Source of the DNA: an uncultured Verrucomicrobiota bacterium
Lineage (GTDB): Bacteria; Verrucomicrobiota; Verrucomicrobiia; Limisphaerales; UBA9464
Length of the DNA stretch: 64,000 nucleotides
Reading direction: 5' to 3'
NCBI GenBank assembly: GCA_903922605.1
Contig: CAIXUG010000016.1
Location: 62,001 to 126,000, forward strand
Part shown: in pieces, positions 16,763 to 24,491 of the stretch
How the letters are laid out: each line of letters starts with the position of its first letter
How positions within the stretch are numbered: the stretch's first letter is position 1
The notes under the pieces: model-generated
Seen by the model: only the letters and a program-made list of their open reading frames with translations
What the model was told of the DNA's origin: nothing
Database searches by the model: none
Position numbers and translations under genes: made by a program

Positions 16763-16799
16763 GGAATTTCGAATTACGATTTTCGAATTACGAGCTACG
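16763..16799. repeat. Short-period A+T-rich repeat (GAATTACGA words)
   Basis: A run of GGAATTTCGAATTACGATTT-type words, about twice over, lies between mqnD and the DUF11 gene. It has the same character as the runs at 13072-13112, 25021-25057 and 63745-63775. Non-coding; role unknown. Confidence 0.5.
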
Positions 16800-16934
16800 G
16801 GTGGTTAGGGAAGAGAAAGGGTAGCATGAACTTCGAGCGTCCAAATCCCAGCGCAACCAGACGGGAGCCCCGGTGTTTGACTGGCATTAAGGGATTGCCA
16901 GTACGGCCCCGAAACGCTGCCATCGCCGCCCATC

Positions 16935-18383
16935 GTGACCGGGAGAATTCTCAATGCCTTTGCCCGCCGGTGCCGGTTGTGCACCGGCCTCTGGGTGCTG
17001 TGGCTCGCCCTGCTCGGGGGCGGCCCCCTCGCCCTCGCCCAATCCACCAACATCGTCGTCACGAACACCATGACCCTGGGCGTCACGGCGGCTCCCAGCC
17101 CGGTGACGCTCTTGCAAACGCTCACCTACACCCTGAGCGTCACCAATTTCTACCCAAACCTGCTCACCGGGACGACGGTCACCAACACCCTGCCCACGAA
17201 CGTCACGTTGGTCTCTGCCACCAACAGCCTCGGCAATGTCGAAACCAACGGCAATGACGTGATTTTTCTGCTCGCCTCGCTGACCAACCAGCAGGTCGTG
17301 ACCCTGTCGCTGACCGTCCAGCCCACGGCGATCGGGCAGCTCACGAACATCACCGCCATCGGTCAGACCCTCATCTTTTTCGGCACGAACCCGCCGCCGA
17401 TCACGAACATCACCGCCGCCTACGCCGGGCATATCGACCTCCAGACCTCGATCTCGGGTCCGACCGGTGGCCTGCTGCCCAACGACCGGGTGCAGTACCA
17501 GTTCGCCGTTACCAATGCCGGTCCCGACCCCGTCGGTGGCGCGGTGCTGACCATCACCCTGCCCACCGGCACAATCCTGCAAGACATCACACCCGCCACC
17601 ACCCAGGCGACCACGAACGGGCAGACCGTCTCGGTGCAGCTCAGCCCGCTGGTCGCCGGGGCTTTCCAGCAGCTGGCACTCGATCTCCAGCCCACCAATT
17701 CCGGAGCGCTGTCGCTGACCGCCGTGGCGGATGCCGACGGCTACATTGAGGATCTTTTCAACGACAACACGTTCACGCTCGTGATTGTGGTGGGCACTTC
17801 CCTGCCCACCCAACTGACGGCCACCATCCTCACCCCGCAGCAGTTCAATCCTCAGACCGGCCTGATGGAACAGGTCGTGCGGGTGACGAACACCGGCACC
17901 AACGACGCCCCGGACGCCCGCCTGGTGATAAGCGGCCTGACCAACCGGCTCGTCAACGCGGTCGGCACCAATGACAACAGCCCTTTTGTCACGCTCGGCA
18001 CGGCCCTCGACGCTGGGGACAGCGTCGATCTGGTGCTCGAACTGTACGTGCCCCAGCGGCAGGCGGTGGCCGATCCCGGCCTGAACGCCCTGGCCACCAC
18101 CGCCAACGTCCTGTCCCTGCCGACCGGCACGCCACTCGGCACGAACCGCATCACCCAGCTGCTTGCCTCCGGACGCATGCTGGTGGAATTCCCTTCGGTC
18201 GCCGGTCACACCTATGCGGTGATTTACAGCGACAACGCCGGCTTCACCAACGCCTTGGCCGTCCGTCCCAGCTTCGTCGCGCCGGCCGACGTCACACAAT
18301 GGCTCGACTACGGCCCGCCCAAGACCGTCGCCGCTCCCAGCAACGCCCCGGTTCGCTTTTATCGGGTGCTGGAGCTCCCCTGA
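16935..18383 (+). CDS. Secreted DUF11 domain protein
   Basis: A 482-residue exported protein. The GTG at 16935 begins a signal peptide ('LWVLWLALLGGGPLALAQS', cleavage near residue 36). The mature part is rich in Thr, Asn, Val and Leu, with repeated Ig-like DUF11 units, e.g. 'VTAAPSPVTLLQTLTYTLSVTN' (~55-80) and 'SGPTGGLLPNDRVQYQFAVTN' (~175-195), each followed by 'TNTLPTNVTLVSA'-like strands. The C-terminus 'YAVIYSDNAGFTNALAV...RFYRVLELP' resembles the short terminal domain common on verrucomicrobial secreted proteins. DUF11 proteins are typically surface or adhesion proteins. It ends 12 nt before an outer-membrane barrel gene, so the two may form a surface pair. Confidence 0.8.
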   Translation: MTGRILNAFARRCRLCTGLWVLWLALLGGGPLALAQSTNIVVTNTMTLGVTAAPSPVTLLQTLTYTLSVTNFYPNLLTGTTVTNTLPTNVTLVSATNSLGNVETNGNDVIFLLASLTNQQVVTLSLTVQPTAIGQLTNITAIGQTLIFFGTNPPPITNITAAYAGHIDLQTSISGPTGGLLPNDRVQYQFAVTNAGPDPVGGAVLTITLPTGTILQDITPATTQATTNGQTVSVQLSPLVAGAFQQLALDLQPTNSGALSLTAVADADGYIEDLFNDNTFTLVIVVGTSLPTQLTATILTPQQFNPQTGLMEQVVRVTNTGTNDAPDARLVISGLTNRLVNAVGTNDNSPFVTLGTALDAGDSVDLVLELYVPQRQAVADPGLNALATTANVLSLPTGTPLGTNRITQLLASGRMLVEFPSVAGHTYAVIYSDNAGFTNALAVRPSFVAPADVTQWLDYGPPKTVAAPSNAPVRFYRVLELP

Positions 18384-18395
18384 TTGACGCCCGCC

Positions 18396-19433
18396 ATGAA
18401 CCGCCGCTCTTCCCCGATCCCCTTCGCGCTCGCGAGCCTGGCCCTGGCAATCGCGCCGAAAGCCGCGTTCGGCGACAGCGATTGGACGCGGAATTTCCGC
18501 CTCGGTGCCCTCATGGCCTATGGCATTGACGCCCGTTTCTCGCAGAGCGGGACCTTTGGGGTTTCCGGCTCTCCGACAGGAGCCGCGGGAGTCCACGGCG
18601 TCGATCACATCTATGACGATGGGTATGTGCGCGTGGATGACACGCAGAATGCCCAGGGCCTCACCTCGTACTGGGGCTACCAGAACAGCAGCCAGTACGA
18701 CCCGACCACTCACAAACTGACCTTTCACAGCGCCCAGAGCTACTCGCTGGAAGACCAGACGACCCAGTCCGACACGTTCTATGCCGGGCTCGACCTGGCC
18801 TACGGCGGGCACATCACGGACTGGCTGAGCACCCGCATCGGCTGGGAACTCGGCTTCGGCTGGCTGCCCATCAGCATCCGGGATCAGCGGCCGTTGACGG
18901 CGTCATTTGTCCGCCAGGCAAACCAGTTCGACACCGGTTCCATCGCCCTGCCGCAGGCTCCTTACAACGGCACCTCCGGAGGAATCGGGCCGGTCATCCC
19001 CGACATCGCCACGGCGCTGCCCGACACCCTCACCTCCGGCACCATCACCGGCGACCGTCGCCTCGAGGTGACGCTCTATAACATCCGGCTCGGCCCAACA
19101 TTTTACTGGCCGATCGCCGAACGTTGGGCCTGGAGTGCCAGCGGCGGGTTTTCCCTGGGCATCCTTGATGGCGAGTACCGTTTCGACGAGGCGATCCATT
19201 TCGCCGACGGCAGCACCGCCTACACCTCGGGACGCGTCGGCCATTCCGACCTGCTCTACGGCGGTTATGTGAACGCGATGCTCTACTTCCACACCGACGA
19301 AAACGCCGACGTTTACTTGGGGGTGCAGTATTCCCCGTTGGGCAACAGCCGCTTTGGCACCGGCGGCCGCGAGGCCGAGCTGCGGCTGGATGGCACGCTC
19401 TACTTCATGGCCGGCTTCAACTGGCCATTTTGA
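18396..19433 (+). CDS. Outer-membrane beta-barrel protein
   Basis: A 345-residue protein with a signal peptide ('FALASLALAIAPKAAFGD'), then alternating amphipathic strands rich in Tyr/Trp/Gly ('TFYAGLDLAYGGHITDWLSTRIGWELGFGWLP', 'YVNAMLYFHTDENADVYLGVQYS') and a C-terminal aromatic residue ('GTLYFMAGFNWPF'), the hallmark of barrels inserted by BamA. No specific porin family is recognised. It lies 12 nt downstream of the DUF11 surface-protein gene on the same strand and is followed by a short-period GCGGAG repeat (19434-19466). Confidence 0.75.
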   Translation: MNRRSSPIPFALASLALAIAPKAAFGDSDWTRNFRLGALMAYGIDARFSQSGTFGVSGSPTGAAGVHGVDHIYDDGYVRVDDTQNAQGLTSYWGYQNSSQYDPTTHKLTFHSAQSYSLEDQTTQSDTFYAGLDLAYGGHITDWLSTRIGWELGFGWLPISIRDQRPLTASFVRQANQFDTGSIALPQAPYNGTSGGIGPVIPDIATALPDTLTSGTITGDRRLEVTLYNIRLGPTFYWPIAERWAWSASGGFSLGILDGEYRFDEAIHFADGSTAYTSGRVGHSDLLYGGYVNAMLYFHTDENADVYLGVQYSPLGNSRFGTGGREAELRLDGTLYFMAGFNWPF

Positions 19434-19466
19434 ACGCGGAGCGGCGAGTGCGGAGCGCGGAGCGGG
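19434..19466. repeat. Short-period GCGGAG repeat
   Basis: Imperfect tandem words GCGGAGCGGCGAGTGCGGAG and GCGCGGAGCG follow directly after the barrel gene's stop codon. Another member of the short-period intergenic sequences in this window. Confidence 0.45.
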
Positions 19467-19565
19467 TTTGACTACGTCACCTTCTAGGTCAGGAGCGGCA
19501 GCCCGGCCCTATCAGTGCACCGTGCCCATTTTCCCACCCCAAACGGTGATTGGTCGGCGCGCTTC

Positions 19566-20216
19566 TCACTTCCCGCCCGCCTTCAGCGCCTCCTCACGTC
19601 CCTTCGGCAGCTTCTGGCAGTGCCAGATGATGAAACGGTGCAGGAAGTGCCGCAGCGCGCGCACGTCCTCCGGCGCGGGTTTCAGCAAGGTCAGTTCCGA
19701 CCAGGGCGCGCTGAGCAGTTCGTTCAGCAGCGCCTGCAAGTCGGGCTTCAGCGTTGAATCCTCCGCCTCGGGTTCGAGCCCAAGTGTCGAAAGCAGTTTC
19801 AACTCGAAGGCAAACACGCTGCGGGCCTGTGCGGGCTGCTGTGGCAGATGGTCGAGGAAGCCGGCCATGAGTTCGTGAACTTCCGGCAGCGGGGTTTCGG
19901 TCTCCGTCGCCTGCTCGATGAACGCCACCGCGTAGGCGGCCTGCGCCAGATAGCCGTAGTCCGTCCGCAGCCCGCTGCGGGGATTGCTGACACTGACCTC
20001 GCGCAGGGTGTGCAGCTCGGACCGGCGGCTGCGCTGGAAGCTGAAGCCCGCCTCGTATCCGAAGTCCAGCTTGCCCGCGAAGGCCGACTTGGGCTGCCGC
20101 GCACCGCGTGCCACTGTGGCCAGCCGCCCCAGGTCGGCAGTCAGCCAGTGGACGATCAGGCTCGTGTCGGTCAGCGGACGCGTGCGGAGGATCAGGCCGG
20201 ACGTCGTCTCGGTCAT
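19566..20216 (-). CDS. recO: DNA repair protein RecO
   Basis: A 216-residue RecO, which anneals single strands and, with RecR/RecF, loads RecA on SSB-coated DNA. The N-terminal OB fold shows the typical 'TSGLILRTRPLTDTSLIVHWLTADLGRLATVARGARQPKSAFAG' pattern and the helical C-terminal domain 'FELKLLSTLGLEP'. Relatives often carry four zinc-binding Cys in the C-terminal domain; none are present here, so this is a zinc-free RecO, as in some other phyla. Its start lies 1 nt past the stop of the tlpA-like gene, indicating translational coupling. Confidence 0.9.
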   Translation of the reverse strand: MTETTSGLILRTRPLTDTSLIVHWLTADLGRLATVARGARQPKSAFAGKLDFGYEAGFSFQRSRRSELHTLREVSVSNPRSGLRTDYGYLAQAAYAVAFIEQATETETPLPEVHELMAGFLDHLPQQPAQARSVFAFELKLLSTLGLEPEAEDSTLKPDLQALLNELLSAPWSELTLLKPAPEDVRALRHFLHRFIIWHCQKLPKGREEALKAGGK

Positions 20217-20217
20217 G

Positions 20218-20769
20218 TCAGTGGGTCGTGAGCAATGGCAGCACGACCTTGTCGAGTTCCGCCGGTGTCAGCGCGCCGATGTAGTGCGCGACAAACTGGC
20301 CGTCGCGCCCGATGACGTAGGTCGTCGGCAGCGGCATGCTCGCCGTGGGATCAAGCACCGCGCCGCCGTACTGCAGCAGCACTTCGGGTGAGACGAGCAG
20401 CACGGGATAGTTGAGCTTGTGGGCCTGCGCGAACGGTTTCACCGCCTCCACCCCGTTCTCATCCATCGCCACACCCACCACCGTGAAGCCGTTGGTTGCG
20501 TGCGCGGCCTGAAAGGCGACCAGGTCGGGAATCTCCTCACGGCAGGGCGGGCACCAGGTCGCCCAGAAATTCAGCAGCACGACCTTCCCGGTGAAGTTCG
20601 TCGAGGACACCGTGCGGCCTTCCAGATCTTTCATGGACCAGGCGGGAGCCGGCCCGGTGGCGCCGGGCAACCGCATGAACGGCGGACCACCCCTTCCACG
20701 CGATCCCAGAGCCACCAGCACGACGGCAAGCAGCAGGGGGATGAGCCACCGGGCCCGGGATTTTTTCAT
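20218..20769 (-). CDS. TlpA/ResA-family thiol-disulfide oxidoreductase
   Basis: A 183-residue membrane-anchored thioredoxin-fold protein. The ATG at 20769 precedes an N-terminal hydrophobic anchor (~9-22). The active site is 'NFWATWCPPCREEIP' (Cys73, Cys76), and 'MPLPTTYVIGRDGQ' contains the cis-Pro. The CPPC dipeptide suggests a reductant such as ResA/CcmG, which keeps apocytochrome c thiols or copper proteins reduced in the periplasm. That fits the SCO1 and cytochrome c proteins encoded in the window. It is coupled to recO downstream with 1-nt spacing and preceded by an SGNH hydrolase gene on the same strand. Confidence 0.9.
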   Translation of the reverse strand: MKKSRARWLIPLLLAVVLVALGSRGRGGPPFMRLPGATGPAPAWSMKDLEGRTVSSTNFTGKVVLLNFWATWCPPCREEIPDLVAFQAAHATNGFTVVGVAMDENGVEAVKPFAQAHKLNYPVLLVSPEVLLQYGGAVLDPTASMPLPTTYVIGRDGQFVAHYIGALTPAELDKVVLPLLTTH

Positions 20770-20787
20770 TTCCACCACGGCCTGAAC

Positions 20788-21468
20788 CTACTTCATCGGA
20801 TGCACCACGAAAAACTTTTCCACGACCCCGCGCCAGACCGCATAGCCGCTCGCATTCAGATGGAGGCCATCCTCGCGCAGCAGGTCGGCGCGCGGCTGTC
20901 CCGTCGCGTCGAGAATCGGGGTGAAGGTGTCCACAAACGAAAGCCGGGGATGCCCCTTCACGTAGGCCTTCAGGCTGGCATTGAACTGGCGCTGCACGGG
21001 CATCAGGGCCAGGCGCGCCCGGCTGGGTTTCACCGCGAGAAAGACGATCGGCGTGCCGGGCAGCTGCGTTTCCACGAGCCGCACGAATTCCTCGTAATCC
21101 TTCAGCACGGCCTCCGGGGTCTTGCCGGCCGCGAGATCGTTGTCGCCCTCATACACCACGATGCGCTGGGGATGGTAGGGCACCACGACCCGGTCGAAGT
21201 AGTGCAGCAGATCGCTCATGTGCGAACCGCCAAAGCCCCGGTTCAGCACCACCCGCCGGGGAAAATCGGCGGTCAGGTTGGTCCAAAAGCGGATGCTGGA
21301 GCTGCCGGTGAACAGGATCGCATTGGTCGGCGGCGGCGTGCGCTGGTCCACCACCTCGAACTTGCGGATTTCCGGCTCAAACACCGTCGGTTCGTGCGGC
21401 TGATCGGCATAGGCATCGGACATCCAGACGAGCATGGTGAGGAAAAGGACGGGCCAACGGAACGACAT
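20788..21468 (-). CDS. Secreted SGNH/GDSL-type hydrolase
   Basis: A 226-residue exported esterase-like protein. The ATG at 21468 gives a signal peptide ('MSFRWPVLFLTMLVWMSDAYA'); the reading frame stays open much further upstream, but only this start makes biological sense. The SGNH blocks are present: 'ILFTGSSSIRFW' (block I Ser), 'NRGFGGSHMSDLLHYF' (block II Gly), 'YEGDNDLA' (block III GxND) and 'DGLHLNASGYAVW' (block V Asp/His). Such proteins remove acetyl groups from polysaccharides or lipids. It probably heads an operon with tlpA and recO (19-nt gap to the former). Confidence 0.9.
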   Translation of the reverse strand: MSFRWPVLFLTMLVWMSDAYADQPHEPTVFEPEIRKFEVVDQRTPPPTNAILFTGSSSIRFWTNLTADFPRRVVLNRGFGGSHMSDLLHYFDRVVVPYHPQRIVVYEGDNDLAAGKTPEAVLKDYEEFVRLVETQLPGTPIVFLAVKPSRARLALMPVQRQFNASLKAYVKGHPRLSFVDTFTPILDATGQPRADLLREDGLHLNASGYAVWRGVVEKFFVVHPMK

Positions 21469-21546
21469 GGGCGCATTGTGGGGGAGCTGGGCGGCAGCGC
21501 AAGCCGCACGGCGTTCCGACCAGGATTCCAATCTCAATCTGCCATC

Positions 21547-22098
21547 ATGAACACGCCTCCCAAAAACCACGGCTCCGCCGAAAAGCCGACCGCTGGACAC
21601 CACTTTCGCTTTCACCACCCACACCAGCATCTGGCGTCGGCATTCGGGCAGGACTGGTTCGCGCTGAAGGCCGAGGCGTTCGCGCGTTTCTTCGGCACGC
21701 CCGTGTTTCTGGTCGGCCAATCGGCCATCGTCGCAATCTGGATCGGACTGAACGTGACCGGGGTCACGAAGTTCGACCTGTACCCCTTCATCCTGCTGAA
21801 TCTTGCGTTCAGCCTCCAGGCCGCCTACGCCGCACCGCTCATCCTGCTGGCGCAGACGCGGCAGGCCGACCGCGACAAGGCGCACGCCGAGGCCGACGCG
21901 CTGCATCGCGAGGATCTCGCCAAGGCCAACGAGCAGCGCCAGGCCCTAGCCGCGCAACAGACCGCGCTGCTGGTCGAACTGATGCAGCAAAACACCCAGC
22001 TAACCACCATCACCAAGGAACTCACCGAGCGGGTGGAATCCCTTACGGCCGAGATGCACGCCCGGTTCCTGAAAGGCGGGGCTCCAGCCGCACCTTGA
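21547..22098 (+). CDS. DUF1003 domain-containing membrane protein
   Basis: A 183-residue protein. Residues ~45-120 contain the DUF1003 pattern: 'FARFFGTPVFLVGQSAIVAIWIGLN', then 'DLYPFILLNLAFSLQAAYAAPLILLAQTRQADRDK', two membrane segments followed by a basic/acidic helix. The C-terminal part (~115-175) is a predicted coiled coil ('EQRQALAAQQTALLVELMQQNTQL'). The N-terminus is His-rich ('HHFRFHHPHQH'), possibly metal-binding. DUF1003 has no established function. It is divergent from the SGNH hydrolase across a 78-bp region. Confidence 0.85.
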   Translation: MNTPPKNHGSAEKPTAGHHFRFHHPHQHLASAFGQDWFALKAEAFARFFGTPVFLVGQSAIVAIWIGLNVTGVTKFDLYPFILLNLAFSLQAAYAAPLILLAQTRQADRDKAHAEADALHREDLAKANEQRQALAAQQTALLVELMQQNTQLTTITKELTERVESLTAEMHARFLKGGAPAAP

Positions 22099-22170
22099 CG
22101 CCGAACGGCCCTCCGGCCAGCAGGCTGAAACCGTTCGCCTCCGAACCACGTCGCGTTATTGTCAGCCGGC

Positions 22171-23448
22171 ATGACCGCTGTTGCGTCACCGATCCCGAAG
22201 CCACCCGCGTTCGCCACCCGGCTGCCGTTCTACTACGGCTGGGTGAATCTCGTGGTGGCCGCACTGGCCATGGTCGGCACCCTGCCAGGCCGTACTCAGG
22301 GTCTCGGTCTCATCACTGAATCGCTTCTGGGTGACCTGAAGCTCGACCGCGTCGCCTTCGCCCAGATCAATCTCGTCGCCACCTTGCTGGGCGCGATCGC
22401 CTGTCTGGGTTTTGGCCGGCTGATCGACCGTTTTGGCTCGCGCGCGGTGCTCACGGCCCTGGCCTTGGGTTTGGGTGGCGTGGTCCTCGGCATGGGCCGC
22501 GTCTCCACGGTCGCGTGGCTTGTCGTGGCAATCACCCTGACCCGGGCCCTGGGGCAGAGCGCCCTGTCAGTCGCCAGCCTGAGCGTGGTGCCGCAGTGGT
22601 TTGCGCGCCGCCTGCCGCTGGCCATGGCGCTCTACACCGTGGTGCTCAGCATTGGCTTCATGGCGGCCTTTCCGTGGGTGGGCCATGTCGTGCAGCAGCA
22701 GGGCTGGCGAGTGGCCTGGAATGGCATCGGCTGGGCGCTCCTGCTGGGTCTGGCGCCGCTGGCCTGGATCTTCGTCCGGCGCAGCCCTGAATCCTGCGGC
22801 ATGGAGGTGGATGGACCCGCGTCGTCCACGGCAACGGAAGCCACAACCGTCTCGTTCACGCTGGGTGAAACTTTGCGTACTCCGGCATTTTGGGCTTTTG
22901 GCCTCGGTTCGGCGCTCTACGGCCTGGTGGCCTCGGGCGTCGGCTTGTTCAACGAATCCATCCTCGCCGAACGTGGCTTCGCCGCCTCCGCCTATCATAC
23001 CACGCTGGCTGTCACCGCCCTGACCGGGCTTCTGGGAAACTTCCTCGGTGGCTGGCTGTCTGACCGCTGGCCGCTCAACCGGCTCATGGCGCTCGCGCTT
23101 GCGCTGCTGGCCGGCTGCCTCATCGCCCTGCCCCACCTGAGTTCAATGGCCGGTCTCATGGCGCAGGCCGTCGTGATGGGCCTTGCCGGCGGATTTGTGA
23201 TGGTCCTTTTTTTCGCCGTCTGGGTCCGGCTGTACGGGCGTGACCATCTCGGCCTGATCCAGGGTGCCGCCCAGACACTCACTGTGGTCGCCTCCGCCGT
23301 CGGCCCCCTGCTCCTCGCGGAAGTGGTCAAGGCCACCGGCTCCTACGCCATGGCCTTCCGCACGCTGGCTCTGGTCGTAGCCGCCGTCGCCGTCTGGACC
23401 ACCCTGGTAAAGAAACCAGTAATCGCCCAACCGACACTGACCCACTGA
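22171..23448 (+). CDS. MFS transporter (monocarboxylate/oxalate-like)
   Basis: A 425-residue inner-membrane protein with twelve predicted transmembrane segments. The N-terminal 'FYYGWVNLVVAALAMVGTLPGRTQGLG' and 'GFGRLIDRFGSRAVLTAL' (MFS motif A-like) resemble the monocarboxylate/oxalate-formate porter group; a second motif-A-like 'GNFLGGWLSDRWPLNRLMALAL' occurs at the start of the C-terminal half. I chose the ATG at 22171; an in-frame TTG at 22159 would add four residues. It ends at a short ACTGATTACTG repeat and is convergent with a VOC-family gene. The substrate is not determined. Confidence 0.88.
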   Translation: MTAVASPIPKPPAFATRLPFYYGWVNLVVAALAMVGTLPGRTQGLGLITESLLGDLKLDRVAFAQINLVATLLGAIACLGFGRLIDRFGSRAVLTALALGLGGVVLGMGRVSTVAWLVVAITLTRALGQSALSVASLSVVPQWFARRLPLAMALYTVVLSIGFMAAFPWVGHVVQQQGWRVAWNGIGWALLLGLAPLAWIFVRRSPESCGMEVDGPASSTATEATTVSFTLGETLRTPAFWAFGLGSALYGLVASGVGLFNESILAERGFAASAYHTTLAVTALTGLLGNFLGGWLSDRWPLNRLMALALALLAGCLIALPHLSSMAGLMAQAVVMGLAGGFVMVLFFAVWVRLYGRDHLGLIQGAAQTLTVVASAVGPLLLAEVVKATGSYAMAFRTLALVVAAVAVWTTLVKKPVIAQPTLTH

Positions 23449-23475
23449 TTACTGATCACTGGTTCACTGATTACT
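23443..23475. repeat. Short-period ACTGATTACTGATCACTG repeat
   Basis: Imperfect repeats of CACTGATTACT / GATCACTGGTTCACTGATTA fill the 25-bp gap between two convergent genes and touch both gene ends. One of several short-period gap sequences in this window, each built on a different word. Confidence 0.45.
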
Positions 23476-23902
23476 ACACCATTCCTGGTTTCCAATTCCC
23501 ATCTGCCGTGCCATCCGGGCTGGAGAGCACCACCTTGTAACCCTCCGGATCACGCAGCCAGATTTCCCAGTGGTTCGGGCCGCCGTTGCGATCCGGCGGG
23601 TTGGAGTGGCGCGGCATGATGACCTCGGCCTCCAGTTCCTGACTTCTCGTGACCGCCGCGTCGAAGTCTTCAATCTGGAACCACAGGAGCACGCCATTGC
23701 CGTAAGGGCGAAGCGCGGGATCGCCAATCGGCCCGTGGTCATGGGAGACATCCCAGCGGTGGAGTTGCAGGACCAGCCGGCCGGCCAGTTCCAGCCGCTC
23801 ATAATCGCCACCGCCATGCGCGCTTTTCAGCCCCAGCAACCGCTGATACCAACGGCTGCAGGCCTCGACATCGTGAACACAGATCAGGGGTTGGGAGCGC
23901 AT
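23474..23902 (-). CDS. VOC-family (glyoxalase/bleomycin resistance-like) protein
   Basis: A 142-residue VOC-superfamily protein of the single-module type. It begins 'MRSQPLICVHDVEACSRWYQRLLGLKS' and ends 'WEIWLRDPEGYKVVLSSPDG', the two ends of the paired beta-alpha-beta-beta-beta fold. Potential metal ligands are His and Glu in 'LQLHRW' and 'HWEIWLRDPEG'. The start at 23902 was chosen by the family N-terminus; an upstream Met (23926) is in frame. Function could be lyase, dioxygenase or drug binding; sequence alone does not decide. Confidence 0.85.
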   Translation of the reverse strand: MRSQPLICVHDVEACSRWYQRLLGLKSAHGGGDYERLELAGRLVLQLHRWDVSHDHGPIGDPALRPYGNGVLLWFQIEDFDAAVTRSQELEAEVIMPRHSNPPDRNGGPNHWEIWLRDPEGYKVVLSSPDGTADGNWKPGMV

Positions 23903-23954
23903 ACGGAGTTCGTGCCTCGGCCACACAGAAAGCGCAACCAGTTTGCTGCCCCTC

Positions 23955-24470
23955 TCATTCGTCGATCCAGCCGGTCGAGGCGCCGAATTGAACAGGCATT
24001 TCCGTGAAATATGACGGGATCAACCGGCTGATCAACGACCCCGGCAAAACCGAGTCCCGCTGCCATTCGTATATCCGGGTCCGCAGCCCATCGCGGGCAT
24101 AATAGCAGGTAATCCAACAATGGGCAGACATCGCCGACGATGGCACCACCAGTTGAATCACGTCACCCTGCCCGGGCAAAAGGCGGTGCGCCCCTGCGCG
24201 AACTCCCGCGTTGAGCGTAAACCATTGGTTCGTCTTGTTCAGACTGCAGTAGGGAAGACGAACGGCAGTTACATCGCCCACATTTGTCACCCCGATCCGG
24301 ACGACCAACTGCCCTGAGCCATTGGTGCGCGAAAGATAATTGGCCGCCAGCTTTGGATCGTGCGGTCGGCCCAAAAACAGTGGAGCCCACAGTAGCAGCA
24401 GCGGTAGCAGCAACAGCAGCGCCAGAACCACGCCACCACCCCGCCATAGCTGACGCTTACTTTTGAACAT
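23955..24470 (-). CDS. Membrane-anchored hypothetical protein
   Basis: A 171-residue protein with an N-terminal transmembrane anchor ('GGGVVLALLLLLPLLLLWAPLFLG', ~12-35) and an extracytoplasmic domain. I do not recognise the family. The mature part has Cys at three positions and resembles an Ig-like beta domain ('GQLVVRIGVTNVGDVTAVRLPYC'). The gene follows mutY on the same strand with a 21-nt gap, so it is probably co-transcribed with it, but it has no evident link to repair. Confidence 0.6.
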   Translation of the reverse strand: MFKSKRQLWRGGGVVLALLLLLPLLLLWAPLFLGRPHDPKLAANYLSRTNGSGQLVVRIGVTNVGDVTAVRLPYCSLNKTNQWFTLNAGVRAGAHRLLPGQGDVIQLVVPSSAMSAHCWITCYYARDGLRTRIYEWQRDSVLPGSLISRLIPSYFTEMPVQFGASTGWIDE

Positions 24471-24491
24471 CTGGCTTATAGTTGCCCGGAC

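Noticed and set aside
16887-18812. 641-residue minus-strand frame over the DUF11 gene
   Set aside because: Gly/Arg/Val-rich translation with no domain; opposite strand has a signal peptide and DUF11 repeats.
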